NCBI RefSeq assembly: GCF_034190915.1
Contig: NW_026947509.1
Coordinates: 32,372,767-32,436,766 of the forward strand
Length of the DNA: 64,000 nt
Direction: 5' to 3'
DNA from: Cavia porcellus
Taxonomy: Eukaryota > Chordata > Mammalia > Rodentia > Caviidae
Shown in pieces: positions 11,730-22,389 of this stretch. Both the position numbers and the translations under genes were made by a program. A model generated the notes under the pieces. That model was given only the letters and a program-made list of their open reading frames with translations, did no database searches and was not told where the DNA came from. How positions within the stretch are numbered: the stretch's first letter is position 1; every line of letters begins with the position of its first letter.

Positions 11730-12110
11730 CTGTCTTGTACTACTGTAACAGAGCACTAGAGATGGTTGATTTATAAAGATCAGGGATTTGTTTCTGACAG
11801 TTCTGGAATCTGGAAGTCCACAGTCAAGGAGCCTACACCCGGTGAGTGTCTTTTTCTTGTGTCCATCTACATGTAAAAGCAAGAAAGACAGGAAAAGATG
11901 AGAGAGAGTTGGGGGAGAGATAGGCACACAACTTATCTTTCTATCAGAAGCCCCTTCTGTGTTATCTTTCAAAAAAAATCATTTATCCACCCTTGAGGAC
12001 AGAGCCCTCAGGAGCTGATCACTGGTTAACGTAGCCACCTCACAACAGAGGTCCCTTGAGGTTAAGTTTCCAGCATCTGAACTTTGAGGGATGCATTGAA
12101 ACCCCCATCC
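11730..12110 (-). mobile_element. MaLR-like LTR
   Basis: Antisense MaLR phrases appear on the plus strand: CTTGTACTACTGTAACAGAG, GACAGTTCTGGAATCTGGAAG, and the AGAGCCCTCAGGAGCTGATC and CACCTCACAACAGAGG region. The minus-strand 120-aa frame at 11610-11972 is a by-product of this LTR. Confidence 0.6.
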
Positions 12111-13485
12111 ACACGGCTTCTCTGAAGTGCATCCACTCTCCTGCCCAGATTCAGGTCTGAGTTGTGTTTGCCAACTTCCAGGTTTCTCTTTAGCTTTTTA
12201 GGCAGCAAGATTTCTCAGATCTCCCAGGACCAGGCCCAAGGGCCTCTGGTTTTCCAGCTGTGAGGCGTCCTGTGTCAGTGTTCCTCCTACATGGTTCTCT
12301 GATTTTGCACATGACTCTAAGTGCATGTGTTCCCATCGTTGAGAGGTGAGACAGACCACAACAAAGCTCTGCACTAGATGAGGACCTTTGTCAGCTGGCT
12401 GTGGGCTATATCACTAGGCTAGGATGTTGTTAGAATGACACCTGTGCTATGGGCCTCATAAACTTAGGTTTGGCCAGACTTGGTGGTCTTTCCCTCAAGT
12501 AACCAAGCCCCAGGAGACCTCCAAGGACTCAAGACCTTTCTGCCATTTATGGTTACTGCCACAGAGAAGGTCATGGTGATGTCACCAAGCAGAAATTCTA
12601 ATGTACTGGTCCTTGATCAGCCCATAGCTGACCTTGTTCCTGGGTGGGGGTGTCACCCCTGAGATGGGCAGCCTGGCCCCTGCGGCTGTTATTCTGGACT
12701 CTGGGCTGCACGGTCTTCTTCCCAGAAGCCTGCTCCTCTTTCCTCTTGTGTTTCCAGGTCTCCAAATGGGCCTCCAGGCTGGTGACCATTGCAATCCTTT
12801 GTTTTGAAGAGACAGATAGAAATGGGCCTCTAGAGGCAGCGCTGCTGGCACTGTTCATTCGGAGGGCAAAGATTTCTGTCTCTGATCCTGTGGAACCCAG
12901 TTTAGGTCAGAACCTTGGGACTCATCAATAGGGCCACAGAGCAGAGTGCACGATAAATCTGCTCGAATGTGCTTGTCATCTAAGAGCTCAAAGATGTGAG
13001 GAGAGGGAACTATTTAGAGAGGAATAGATGCAAATGTAAATAGTTACTCGAAGATAAATTGAAATGCCAGACCCACAGGTGCAGGCAGGCTCAAGGACAA
13101 AATTAGAGCTTGGATGCAGGGAGAGGTAGATAGAAAAGAGGTCATGTGTAGAACTGTGTTTTCCTCTAATCTTCCCTGGGCAGGAGGAAAAAAGTGAGGC
13201 AGAGTGAGTCTCACTTCATGCCACCTTTCCCTGGCTTTAGTGTCCCACCCTAATACCTTGTTTTGCTTTCTCTCCATATCCCCAGGTCACTGGCTGCCTC
13301 CCAGGCCACCCATGAGCCTTGCCATAGTGGCCTCAGTGTGACAGGAGGTGTCCGTTCGCTGCTGCTAACCCCAATCACACTCCAGCAGCAGCTGGCCAGG
13401 TTATGCCCTCATCTGGTCCCTGCTTCTGCTCTCTCCCCTTGCAAGTGGACATCCTTGTGTGTGTGCACCATCTCCACAACACATA
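12111..13485. other. Unique intergenic sequence
   Basis: Several frames overlap at 12582-12931 on both strands (up to 95 aa). A minus-strand frame at 12598-12858 is Lys/Glu-rich at AHLETWKHKRKEEQASGKK, but no family is recognised and there is no exon structure. Nothing else stands out. Confidence 0.5.
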
Positions 13486-13745
13486 CACACATGTGATGCA
13501 CACCTACCATACACACAGAACACCCACAGTGCGCATAAGACACATGTATACAACACACATAATATACAGAACACATATGCACACAGAACACACATATAAA
13601 ATGCAAAGCACATATAAAATGTACAGACATGAAATACACAAAATAGTCATAAATACAACACATACACTGAATATCCTCCACATAGCATATGCCACACACA
13701 ACACACCTATCACACCAACAACACATGCAGACACACACACACGTG
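13486..13745 (+). repeat. Degenerate (CA)n / ACACAT-rich tract
   Basis: About 260 bp of interrupted CA dinucleotides with AT and AG substitutions, ending in a purer ACACACACAC run near 13730. Long frames on both strands here (138 aa on +, 149 aa on -) exist only because the tract lacks stops. Confidence 0.85.
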
Positions 13746-14224
13746 TCTTTCCTCTTAAACTCTGGCATCCAGAGGTCTGCTCCTTCCCATCCCCTCTTGT
13801 GACTCTGGAACCCGCATAGTCCCTCTGCTTGGAAATCCCTGGAAATTCTTAAGGGCACCGGTTGTCCATCACATGCCTGTAAGTGAGTCCTTTCTACAAC
13901 TGAGGCTAACGGAACCCACCCAGGCTCGCTCTCGGCACTGGAGCCCTAAGTCTGGAGTAGTCTGAGAAGTCTGAAGAGGGACCTCTACCCAGAGACAGCT
14001 CCCCTGACACCTGTAACTGGTTCTGAAGTCACACCAGTAATAAACCACCACACTGACATTTTAATTGAAGAGCAAACCTAGGTGTGCATAAAATAGAGCG
14101 CTATCCGGAAGCCCGGCTACAGGAGCCAGTTTCACCATTCACTCCCACATCTTTAAAAGACACCTGGGCCCCAGGGAGCCCCACAGAGTCTCAGCAGTGT
14201 CTCCAGGATAAGGGCTGGGAACCA

Positions 14225-14360
14225 GGCTGAACTGGGTCCTAGCTCTCTCGTCACTTCCGGACACGTGATCTTGAATCGGTCCCTTTTCTTCCTATCAGAC
14301 TCAGCTTTCTGATCTGCAAGTGAGGGACAGCTAAATTTGTGGATGCACTCACCTAGGCAC
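14225..14360 (+). repeat. MIR SINE fragment
   Basis: It has MIR core-like order: a CGTGATCTTGAATCGGTCCC...TCAGCTTTCTGATCTGCAAG phrase, comparable to the TGTGACCTTGGGCAAGTC...TCAGTTTCCTCATCTGTAAA of MIR. It is an old and diverged copy. Confidence 0.55.
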
Positions 14361-14614
14361 GGTGGACACTCAACGGGCCTTTTTTGTTTTGTTTTAATCA
14401 GCAGAGGCATTCGGCCAGCACTCCACTTTAGTCAGCAAGTTCCTGAATCACTTTCATTAGAAGTCCTTCCCAAATTGGTCATTGCAGGAAGCTGCTGAGG
14501 ACACGGCATTAATAACGTTGTGAATGGTGACTCATTAGCACACACCACAGGCAGGATTAGACTCTAATCTCCCAGATGAAGCCTGAAGGGCTTTAGCCTA
14601 AAAGAGATGCATTC

Positions 14615-14705
14615 TAGCTGGGGGTGGTGGCTCACACCGGATTGAAAACCTGAGACCAGCGCATTTAGTGACTTAGCTAGACTCAGCTCAAAAGGCAGCC
14701 CACAG
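14615..14705 (+). mobile_element. B1 SINE fragment
   Basis: A 7SL-like head reads AGCTGGGGGTGGTGGCTCAC, followed by a damaged B1 body with GACTTAGCTAGACTCAGCTC at its end. It borders the low-coordinate side of the piggyBac region. Confidence 0.65.
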
Positions 14706-15001
14706 GGCATAGCACCAATTTTGTCATAAAGATAGGCTACTGTGGGTGTATAGTACCCACACTTATTCTTTAGAATATTTCTATTGATGAATTATTAATT
14801 TTTAAATTTATGACTTTTATATTAAACATTGAGTATTTAACAAGGAAAAATATCAAGAAAATAAAGTATTGAGTTTTTAATATTTATTCTTTATAAAAAA
14901 GCATCAAATTGTTTTTGGTGTACAAAGTCTAAAAAATAAATAAATTCCTATGTAAACTAAAATGAAAATACCAATAGAACTCTACAAAAAAAATTTTTAC
15001 T

Positions 15002-15125
15002 TCAATTATCACACCGGAGGCAGTCTGCACACCTGACAGCAGCGTGCCCTTATACACACATAGCACGTGTGCTGACAGCACATGCACTTTGCTTTCCTGG
15101 CCTTTCTGTAGTTCATACTTGACAT
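15002..15125 (-). repeat. Cysteine-rich domain copy 3 (tandem, most decayed)
   Basis: The minus strand reads AKCMCCQHTCYVCIRA, then after a one-base shift HAAVRCADCLRCDN stop. The stop lies about 348 bp from that of copy 2, and copy 2's stop is about 341 bp from that of copy 1, giving a regular period near 345 bp. Confidence 0.8.
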
Positions 15126-15349
15126 CTTCCTGTTTTACCAGGAGGTTCTTATCATATAATACAATGTGCAGTTAACAGGGACATAAAATAGCAATAAAAT
15201 AAAGTATTGAATTCTTCACATGTGTTATACATTTAGATTATACATGAACGTTTTCATATCAGCTGTGTACTTGCTTACAAAATCTAAAAGACAGCATTAG
15301 ATATAAATTCCTATGTGAGCTACAATGAAAATATCGATAGAACTTTTCT

Positions 15350-15480
15350 TCAATTGTCACACCCAAAGCAGTCTTCACATATGACAACTGCATGCTCCAT
15401 CCACACATCTTGCTTACAGTGACAGCACAAGTGCTTAGCTTTCTTCCCCTATGTGGCTGGTGTCCTTGTCACCTCTCATC
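15350..15480 (-). repeat. Cysteine-rich domain copy 2 (tandem)
   Basis: The minus strand reads KKAKHLCCHCKQDVWMEHAV then VICEDCFGCDN stop. It aligns residue for residue with copy 1, with one Cys replaced by Trp (DVWMEHA against YLCMEYA). The following AT-rich spacer (CCTATGTGAGCTACAATGAAAATA region) also matches the spacers of the other copies, so the repeat unit is larger than the domain. Confidence 0.85.
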
Positions 15481-15690
15481 TTCCAGTTCTGTCAGGAGCT
15501 TCCTACTATACTGTACAATTTGACTTACAGGAAAATATAAAATATGTAATGAGTGTTTTGAATAGACATCAACATTTCGCATCAGCTGTTTATTTGCTTA
15601 AAAAACCTAACGGGTAACATCAGAAATAAAATCCTATGTGGATTACAATGTAAATACAAACAAAAGCCCACCCCAGAAATAATCTTCATT

Positions 15691-15840
15691 TCAGCTGCCA
15701 CATCCAAGGCAGTCTTCACACAAGACAACTGCATATTCCATGCATAAGTATCGCTTACACTGATAGCACATATGGTTTGTTTTCCTCTTCCGTCCTGTAG
15801 AACACAGTGGACATCATTTTGATTTTCCTATTGTCATAGT
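15691..15840 (-). repeat. Cysteine-rich domain copy 1 (attached to transposase)
   Basis: The C-terminal zinc-binding domain of piggyBac transposases binds transposon ends. Here it reads CPLCSTGRKRKTNHM, CYQCKRYLCMEYAVVLCEDC, LGCGS stop, with a single TGA just before CPLC. It is the best preserved of three copies and is in line with the main transposase remnant. Confidence 0.85.
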
Positions 15841-17345
15841 AGGTCTTTGTGATGCTGCGCCTGCCTGTTCACCTGTAAGCTCCCCAGTGTGCTCCACAAA
15901 ATAATTTTTTCATAGTTCTCTGGAGCAGAAACATTTTGTTTTCCTCTGCTATAAATGATCTCTTATGAGTTCCAGTACCAATCCTCTAAAAATATTTTGC
16001 ACTTGTTATTTTCTTTATAAACTATCAAACTATTGATGCCACATGAGTTTAGGATTGAGTAAAATGCAACCACTGACAATGCCTTGTGATTTGAGTGACA
16101 TCATAATTGCTGCACAAGTCATCCACATCTCTTCTGCCTTTGGTTTTGTTATAGAAAGTTATCATCTCAGTGTTCCATTTTCACTATCAGAATTTCCATC
16201 ACTGTGCAGTGTTGACATCAGCAATACCAGTTTTTTTCTTTTCCATGTCCAGAACCAATGTTATATCTTTCCGAAAGCCAAACATCCTACTACACAAATC
16301 TCCGTTTTGAAATTGCAGCATTTCATTGGGAATTTCTGCTTTGCTCCTGCATACTGGTCAACTTCTGCTCTGTTAGCAAATATAACCTCAGTTAGAAACT
16401 GATAAACCAATTATAAGGTGTCACATTCTGATTTGTTTGGGAGATGAGAGCAACAAGTCTGTTCACATCATGTAGGTTATTACTATATGAAGAAGGACCT
16501 GGTGGCTGAGTTCCAGGATAAATGTCTAAGTTTAAAGCATAATAAGCCTTCCCATCTGCATAGAAATAAATTTCTATTCCATATTTTGAAGGTTTTTTGG
16601 AATATATTGCCTGAAGCTACAGTGACTATGAAATACTCAAGATGTTCATCAGTAGTCATGTATTCAGATGGGGTGTAAATTGCTTGGCAATTATCCACAA
16701 ATCTCTCAAACCATGAACAGATAGCAGCCAGAGAATCAGTTCTTTTTCTTTCTTGGCAGGTGGTTTTGTCATCAAACCTCAGGAAATTTTGAGGAAACCA
16801 AATGTTCTCAGTGTCATCCTTACTCTACAAATCTCAAGCCCACACCCATCACTTTTCTATAAGTTTACATTCCTGCAACTACCAATGGAAAGCCCTGCCT
16901 GATAGATACAGCAGATGCACGAATGCTGTTAGTTCAGCTGGTGAGGTGTCATAATAAATATATTTTTGCATATGGCTATTGGTGCATACAGAACATTACT
17001 TCTATTTCATTTATTTGTGTATTTCACAACATGTTGTACCATTTCATCTGTTACAAACAATTTCCAACATTGAATGGCAGTGCTGGCATCCTGTCCAACA
17101 GATTTTACTCCTGCCAAGATTCTCATTATATTTTCAGACCCAGTTCTAACATTGGGTCATTCTCTTTGTTGCATAACATTTCTACTAGTTCTGTACTCAT
17201 ATTGCTGTTTTCTTCATCATCCGAATCAAGATCTAAGTTCCCCATATCTGTATCAGTTGATTCTTGCTCCATTTCACTGTCCCAGGAACTTTGGCTCATA
17301 TGATCAATGTCAAAATCATCATTATCATCATCTGCCTACAATACT
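15691..17345 (-). pseudogene. piggyBac transposase, decayed
   Basis: N to C on the minus strand: an acidic region (17330-17150, DDNDDFDIDHMSQSSWDSEM); ELFVTDEM-like helix region (FVTDEMVQHVVKYTNK, about 17060-17010); DTSPAELTAFVHLLYLSG (16957-16895); FDDKTTCQERKRTDSLAA (16776-16720); TPSEYMTTDEHLE with the first catalytic Asp (codon 16648-16650); YADGKAYYALNLDIYPG (about 16555-16505); NVTPYNWFIS, where the second catalytic Asp is Tyr (codon 16413-16415); LVLLMSTLHSDGN (about 16235-16195); FYNKTKGRRDVDDL with the third Asp kept (codon 16127-16129); ILNSCGINSLIVY (about 16050-16010); then a Cys-rich tail CYQCKRYLC...CEDCLGC ending in TGA at 15691. Several frameshifts and stops separate these blocks, so it is inactive. 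The order and motifs are those of DDE-D piggyBac transposases, and the length is near the usual 500-600 aa. Confidence 0.9.
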
Positions 17346-17557
17346 CTTCTGCTATGAATTTCTTTTGCCATAATGGATCATCCTTCTCATCTATGTATGA
17401 CTGAATAATAATGATTCACTTTCAACCACCTCCAAGTCTTATAAATCTGGTTTTTCTTGTGTCATTGTACTGAATTGGGTTACTTCTACCAGAAATATAA
17501 AGAGAAACTTTTTGTTAAACAAATCCTAAGTGCACAGAAATTTAGCAGTGATCTTTT

Positions 17558-17980
17558 CATGGGTAAAACTCACCTGTCGCTGCTTTGGATCTCCTGTACA
17601 AACCTTGATGTTTGTTTGCCAACTGAGTGAAGGCACAGATGGGTTTTTACTTTCCCCAGGCTCAACTGCTGTAAGTCACACTCACATTCCATTTATAGTA
17701 AAACACATATTTACAGAATGGAAGAGTAATGTGCATGTATTTTACCCTCTGTGATGCTCACATAAATATATGCTAAACCTGTTAGCCAGAGCATAATGTG
17801 GGTAAAAATCTCAGCTTGACACTTTTGCACATGTGTGTACACCTTGATGTTCATCATACCAAATGGGTAAACAGGAAGATTGCTTCCTGTGTACCCCAAG
17901 TGTAGCTACTGAGATGCATGACTATTATTATGCTAAAGTGCAAATTTACAGTAGAAAAGTATGGGATGGATTGTTGTAGT
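17558..17980 (+). repeat. Tandem duplication in the piggyBac 5' flank
   Basis: Two units of about 243 bp begin at 17558 and 17799 with (A)TG(T)GGGTAAAA. Shared phrases are TGTACAAACCTTGATGTT (17591) against TGTGTACACCTTGATGTT (17834), and AAACACATATTTACAGAATGGAAGAG against AAAGTGCAAATTTACAGTAGAAAAG. The copies are diverged. They probably form subterminal repeats of the transposon. Confidence 0.5.
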
Positions 17981-17989
17981 CCAGTTTAA

Positions 17990-18062
17990 ATGGCTGGGGG
18001 TGTATAGCTCAGTGTGAAGGCCCTGCATTCAATTACTAGGACAGCAATTAAAAAGAGATGCT
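17990..18062 (+). mobile_element. ID-type SINE
   Basis: The plus strand reads GGCTGGGGGTGTATAGCTCA, then a shortened middle and CATTCAATTACTAGGACAGC with an A-rich tail. It is a diverged and internally deleted copy. Confidence 0.6.
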
Positions 18063-18159
18063 ATTCCGATAGACATAGATAGATGTACATATAGCTATAG
18101 GTATAGATAAGACTTCAGTGAGAACCATATTTTTTCTTTACTATGGGCTTCCACATCAC

Positions 18160-18400
18160 ATTTCAGAGTTTCTGGACAGGATCTGGCTCCTGGTTTGGAA
18201 TCCTAGACACCCTCTTTGGTAACCTGGGCCTTTTACAAAGACCTTGAACACCTCAGACCCCTGTCTGTGAAAGGGGACACTCTCTCTTCCTACTCCATAG
18301 GGCCTTGAGATGGTGGATAAATTAGTCCATAACAGTGACCAGCATTCAGTATGTGCTGGGTGACAGTCAGCTGTTACTATTGCTGAATTTTATTCATTCA
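18160..18400 (+). repeat. MIR SINE
   Basis: MIR body in sense order: GGTAACCTGGGCC...ACCTTGAACACCTCAGACCC..., then a CATAGGGCCTTGAGATGGTG GATAAAT phrase and the tail AGCATTCAGTATGTGCTGGGTGACAG. It is old and diverged. Confidence 0.6.
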
Positions 18401-18654
18401 ACCAATATTTGGGTGATAACTTTGGTGCTTGAGGGGTCAGGCTTCATGGGGTGATGCCCACTCAGTGCCCCTAGGAGCTGACAGCTTTCTAGATTCTCAG
18501 CCCCCCATCCCTACTCTGCCACTCAGTGGCTCTGGGATGTCCTGCTTTCTCTTGGCTGAATTTCCAGTTTCCTTTCTCTGAGACAATACCCAGCCACACA
18601 TGAGCAGGCTGTCATGGATTATGTCTGTGGCCCCAGGCCTCATGCATTTGCACT

Positions 18655-18968
18655 GTGCATTTGTGATGGTTGATTATCTAGTGCTTTGATTGATGGTGTC
18701 AGTGCTACACCCACATAGGGGTGGAGCCAGGATGTAATGTAATGGCAGGAAGAAGGTGTGTCTCGCTCTCTTGCCGGTTCCTCGTTGCTGTTTGCAGTCA
18801 CCATGAGCTGCGGCCCCGCCATGTCACCCTGCCTTGGAGCCAACTGAGTATGGACTGAAACCTCCAAAAACTGTAAGAAATAAACCTTTCCTTTTCCAAC
18901 TTTGGTCATCAGGAATTTTGTCTTAGCAACGAGTAAAAAGTAACTAAGAAACCCGCTGTGTGGGCACA
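18655..18968 (+). mobile_element. MaLR-like LTR
   Basis: The 3' part is diagnostic: CCATGAGCTGCGGCCCCGCC, GACTGAAACCTCCAAAAACTG, AAATAAACCTTTCCTTTTCC (containing the polyadenylation signal AATAAA) and GGAATTTTGTCTTAGCAACGAG, ending in AGTAACTAAG. It resembles the LTR at 56330-56695. Confidence 0.7.
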
Positions 18969-19269
18969 GGGTCACTTGACCTGTGTGCCCCTCCAGAGAA
19001 CACAGGTTTGCTGCTTACCATTGGGGCACATGTCCTTGACCCTCTACCCACAATGGAGCTGCCTTCTTTAGCTCACCAGGACCTTTGTATCTGTAGAGCC
19101 AGCACCAACTCCTAGGCTTCTGCCCAGCTGCCAACAGGCTGTGACTGTTAGTGGCTCTCTCCTCTCTTCACCAGGCCCAGGGCTCTAGGCATGTTCTAAA
19201 TGCGGACCATTCCACTCACTGCTGTGTATTTATGAGCTGTTCCTCTTCCCCTGACACCAGCCTCCAATC

Positions 19270-19872
19270 CAATTGCCCACTCAACACTTGCATTTGGAAG
19301 CTTCATTAACTTCCTATGTCGGAAACCAAACTCATGTCCTCATACGGTCCCCCAATGGCCTTTCCTGGTTAAAGAAGGTAACATTCTAGTTGCTCAGGAC
19401 AAAGATGTTTGAATCATCTCTCCCCTGCTTTTTTCTAACACACCAGTTTCCATCCATTAACAAGTCCCATTGGCCACACTGTTGCAACAGACCCAGGTTG
19501 ATTCTCTCTGTCTCCCCCACTCCCATCTTGCTCTACCACGCCCCAGCTCCAGCCCATAGTGTTGCATTAAAAGGCTCTGCTTGCACTCATCTCCTCTGCA
19601 AGTTCAAAGCCCTACAAGTACCTTCCCATCCCATTCGAAGAAAAAAACCAGAGCTCTTGAAATGGCAGGAAGACCCTACACTATCTAACAACAGGTCCTT
19701 CTCTTGCCTCTCTGTTCTTAATGCTTGCTCTGTTCCTTCCATCATTCACTGAAGCTACACTGGCCTCCCCACTGTCCCTGGGACCTGACAGTGATGCTCT
19801 GGCCTTAGGGTCTTTGCATTTACTGCATCCTTTGCTGGGATAACTCTGGACCAGATGCCTGACCCCTGGCTC
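19270..19872 (+). repeat. L2 LINE 3' fragment
   Basis: It carries characteristic L2 3' wording: CACTGGCCTCCCCACTGTCCC and CTTAGGGTCTTTGCATTTACTGC, preceded by CT-rich L2-like sequence. It is an ancient mammalian fossil. The 120-aa frame at 19390-19752 is incidental. Confidence 0.65.
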
Positions 19873-19875
19873 CTG

Positions 19876-20190
19876 TTCCACTTGTCTGTTGCTGTATAAC
19901 TAACCACTTCAAGCTCAGCAGCTTAAAACAACCATCATTTCATCCATGGATTAGGAATCCATGGAGGACTTGGCCAGCTGATTCTTCTGCTACTGTGGCA
20001 CTGGCTGAGCTAACTGGGTGATGCTCAGCTGGAGGCAAGGATGAGCTAGAGGGTCCGAGAGGGCTGTTTTCACGTGCCATGGAAGCCACTCCTGGAAAGC
20101 CCGTCTCAGCTGGCTGCTGTCTGATATAGCTTCAGTGTCTCCCTAGCCAGATAATTGGCTTTTTGCAGTGATCTGCACTCCAAAATGAGC
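19876..20190 (-). mobile_element. MaLR-like LTR fragment
   Basis: The plus strand shows the antisense start TCTGTTGCTGTATAACTAACC, CAGCAGCTTAAAACAACCATC, then AGCTGATTCTTCTGCTAC. This is typical of old MLT1-type LTRs. Confidence 0.55.
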
Positions 20191-20589
20191 AGTCTCTAAA
20201 CCTTCAAATGGATGCTCTAAACTGGAAAATGGGTATAACTTTACTTTATCTTCTCTTGGTCAAAGCAACATGGGACAGGCCCATATTCAAGGGAAGGGGA
20301 CATGGGCCTCCCATCCCACAGGAAGGGCTCAGGAAATTTGTGGTTATCTTTAATTCATCGCACTCCCTTATGCCCTTCTGGTGTTTCACTAAGGATTTCT
20401 TTATGGAGACCTGCTAACCCTTTAGAAACTACCAGGGCCCACCCTCCACATCCCATGATGGTCCCCAACTGCTTCTCTGTTTCTCTGCATGGAGTTATCC
20501 CCATCTAACAGAGTGTTTCACCTCCTCCCTTTACTGTGAACCTTTCCCCATGGAAAGACAGGCTACAGAAGGACACACACTACCATTTG

Positions 20590-20672
20590 TTTTCCTGTGT
20601 GGTGCTACCCAGGGTTTCATGCCTGGGCATGAAGGTAAATCTCTATCGCTGAACTACACTTTCAGCCCTTGT
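20590..20672 (-). mobile_element. ID-like SINE
   Basis: Antisense ID order on the plus strand: GTGGTGCTACCCAGGGTTTC, then CTGGGCATG, then ATCGCTGAACTACACTTTCAGCCC. It is diverged. Confidence 0.6.
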
Positions 20673-22328
20673 AGGCATCAATTTTGCTTATTCCATCCAT
20701 GTCCTTTGTCCTGGACCTGGAGTAATGCCTGGCACATATTCAAGAAAAGAGCTGCCTAGGATGCTTCTCTAATCAGCAAATTCCAGTGTATAATCAAACG
20801 ACTTTTACACGAATCTCAATGGACAAAGCTCACATTTTGTGGGATGATTTGAGGAGTGGCCACCAGCTCTTTGATCTCTTTCCTTGAAAACGTACAAGGG
20901 TTACCATAGACCTAGACAGGCTGTGACCCGGAGTATGATGGAAAGGAGGCCACATTACTCCTGAGGCCAGTCCAGGGAGGTACAGTAGCCTTTGCCAGGG
21001 TCTGAGGAGATATTTGTGCTTTAGAATCTCCTCCTTGAAAGCAGCCACCAGGCTGGGAGGCTCAAGTCACATGCACAGACCACACAGCTGCTCTACTCAA
21101 AGGACATAGTGCAATCTAGATGTGGAGTCACCCCAGCTAGAAGCCCAGATATGAGAGTGATAAATATTCCAGAACATTCTTTCGGCTCTTCACGTCATCA
21201 CAGTTGAGGCCCCAGGTGTCATGGAACTGAGATGGCAATTCCTTCACAAATTCCTGACTGTCAGACTCTGTGAGTTTAATAAAAAGCTTTTGTCTAGTCC
21301 CCCTCCTTTAGGCTAATCTCTCCTAAAGCAACAGATAACCAGAACACATATCATTATTTTCTCCAACTAAATAAATTTGGTGTGGAACCCCACCCAAGAA
21401 AGCTGTTCAGATATTCTTTTCAATTCGCTTTCCTTAATCCTAGAGCCTGGGACAGGAATTAGAAAGAATTTGATTCCCAGCACAAACACAAAAAGTAGAA
21501 AGCATTTCCTGTGCTGAGGATATTGTGTCGCCTTTTCTCAGCCAGGTCTCACCACTCACAAATGTGTGTGAAACCAGGTTCTTAGAAACCCAGGGACGTA
21601 GTTGGGGACAAAACTAGTGGAGCCCCACCTGCTTACATCCCACACATCGACTGGGGTTTAAGTCTTCTGACTCAATGGATGTTTTCATGAAGTGATTCAT
21701 TACTTTTTCACATGCATGCTAATTGTGCAAAGCGTGGGAACCCCACCATGTGTGCATAACTTTGCAAAACTAAACTGCCGAGGAAAATGTGTGAGGTCCC
21801 TGACTCTTAGGGACGGAAGCACATGTACGCCTTGGCTCATCTTTTCCATTGGGTGACTCTGTGCTTACCTTGCAGGAGGGATCTTTTCTTGTTTCCTGAG
21901 GATAGCAGGAGACAATCACCTGTCCTTGCATCCCTCTGTGGATTAATTAATGATCTGAAACACTCAGAACTGGAAATGCAGGAAGCCTGGGTATAATTTA
22001 AAGACCTATCATTAGTGTGTGTCTTTCTTTTTCTTCCTTAATTTCAGACTGTAATTGCCCATATAATTACTATGTTTAATGTATTACCAATCAAAGATAC
22101 AGACAATAAAATTTAGGTCAATCTGGGATTAAGTAGTGAGAGAAATAAAATTCCCTAAATTTGGTGCCTTCATTTTCCTCTTTGATTTTTGTCCCAAATA
22201 TTTGATTTTCCTCCATGTATCCCCAGACCTAGGGTTATTCAGACATTCAGCTAAGCCCATATCTGTGGGCTCCCTCCAGCCCTCAGTGGCACCCCAGTTC
22301 CTCCCAGGAGACTTTCCATTGTGACACG

Positions 22329-22370
22329 GTAGATGATCCACAGTAGATGGTCTACAATAGATGGTCCACA
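22329..22370 (+). repeat. 14-bp unit repeated three times
   Basis: The units are GTAGATGATCCACA, GTAGATGGTCTACA and ATAGATGGTCCACA, adjacent with no spacer. This is a short minisatellite-like array. Confidence 0.85.
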
Positions 22371-22389
22371 GAACATGAGGCACAAGAGA

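Larger units (their letters stand above)
14740..17985 (-). mobile_element. piggyBac-superfamily transposon remnant
   Basis: A minus-strand transposase remnant (17340-15691) is embedded in AT-rich flanks. On the 3' side of the gene, at lower coordinates, two further copies of the cysteine-rich C-terminal domain follow in tandem. On the 5' side, a segment of about 243 bp beginning TGGGTAAAA is duplicated. The ends are approximate: TTAA target sites and terminal inverted repeats could not be assigned by eye, although a GTGGGT...ACCCAC hairpin lies at 14738-14758. B1 (14615-14705) and ID (17995-18060) SINEs bound it. piggyBac elements move by cut-and-paste with TTAA targets. A retrocopy of a domesticated PGBD gene is a less likely alternative, because there is no poly-A tail and the flanks are structured. 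Confidence 0.75.

Noticed and set aside
12598..12858. Lys/Glu-rich minus-strand frame that looked like a possible exon
   Set aside because: No acceptor/donor pair that preserves the frame was convincing, and a second overlapping frame exists in the same place.
13403..13858. Overlapping 138-aa (+) and 149-aa (-) frames
   Set aside because: They exist only because the CA-rich tract lacks stop codons; composition is His/Thr or Cys/Val repeats.
14880..15700. Repeated segments considered as a CRISPR array or satellite
   Set aside because: The units are about 345 bp and encode the piggyBac cysteine-rich tail; the genome is a mammal's.
16043..16402. 119-aa plus-strand frame (and 16923-17303, 126 aa)
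   Set aside because: Antisense shadows of the minus-strand piggyBac transposase.
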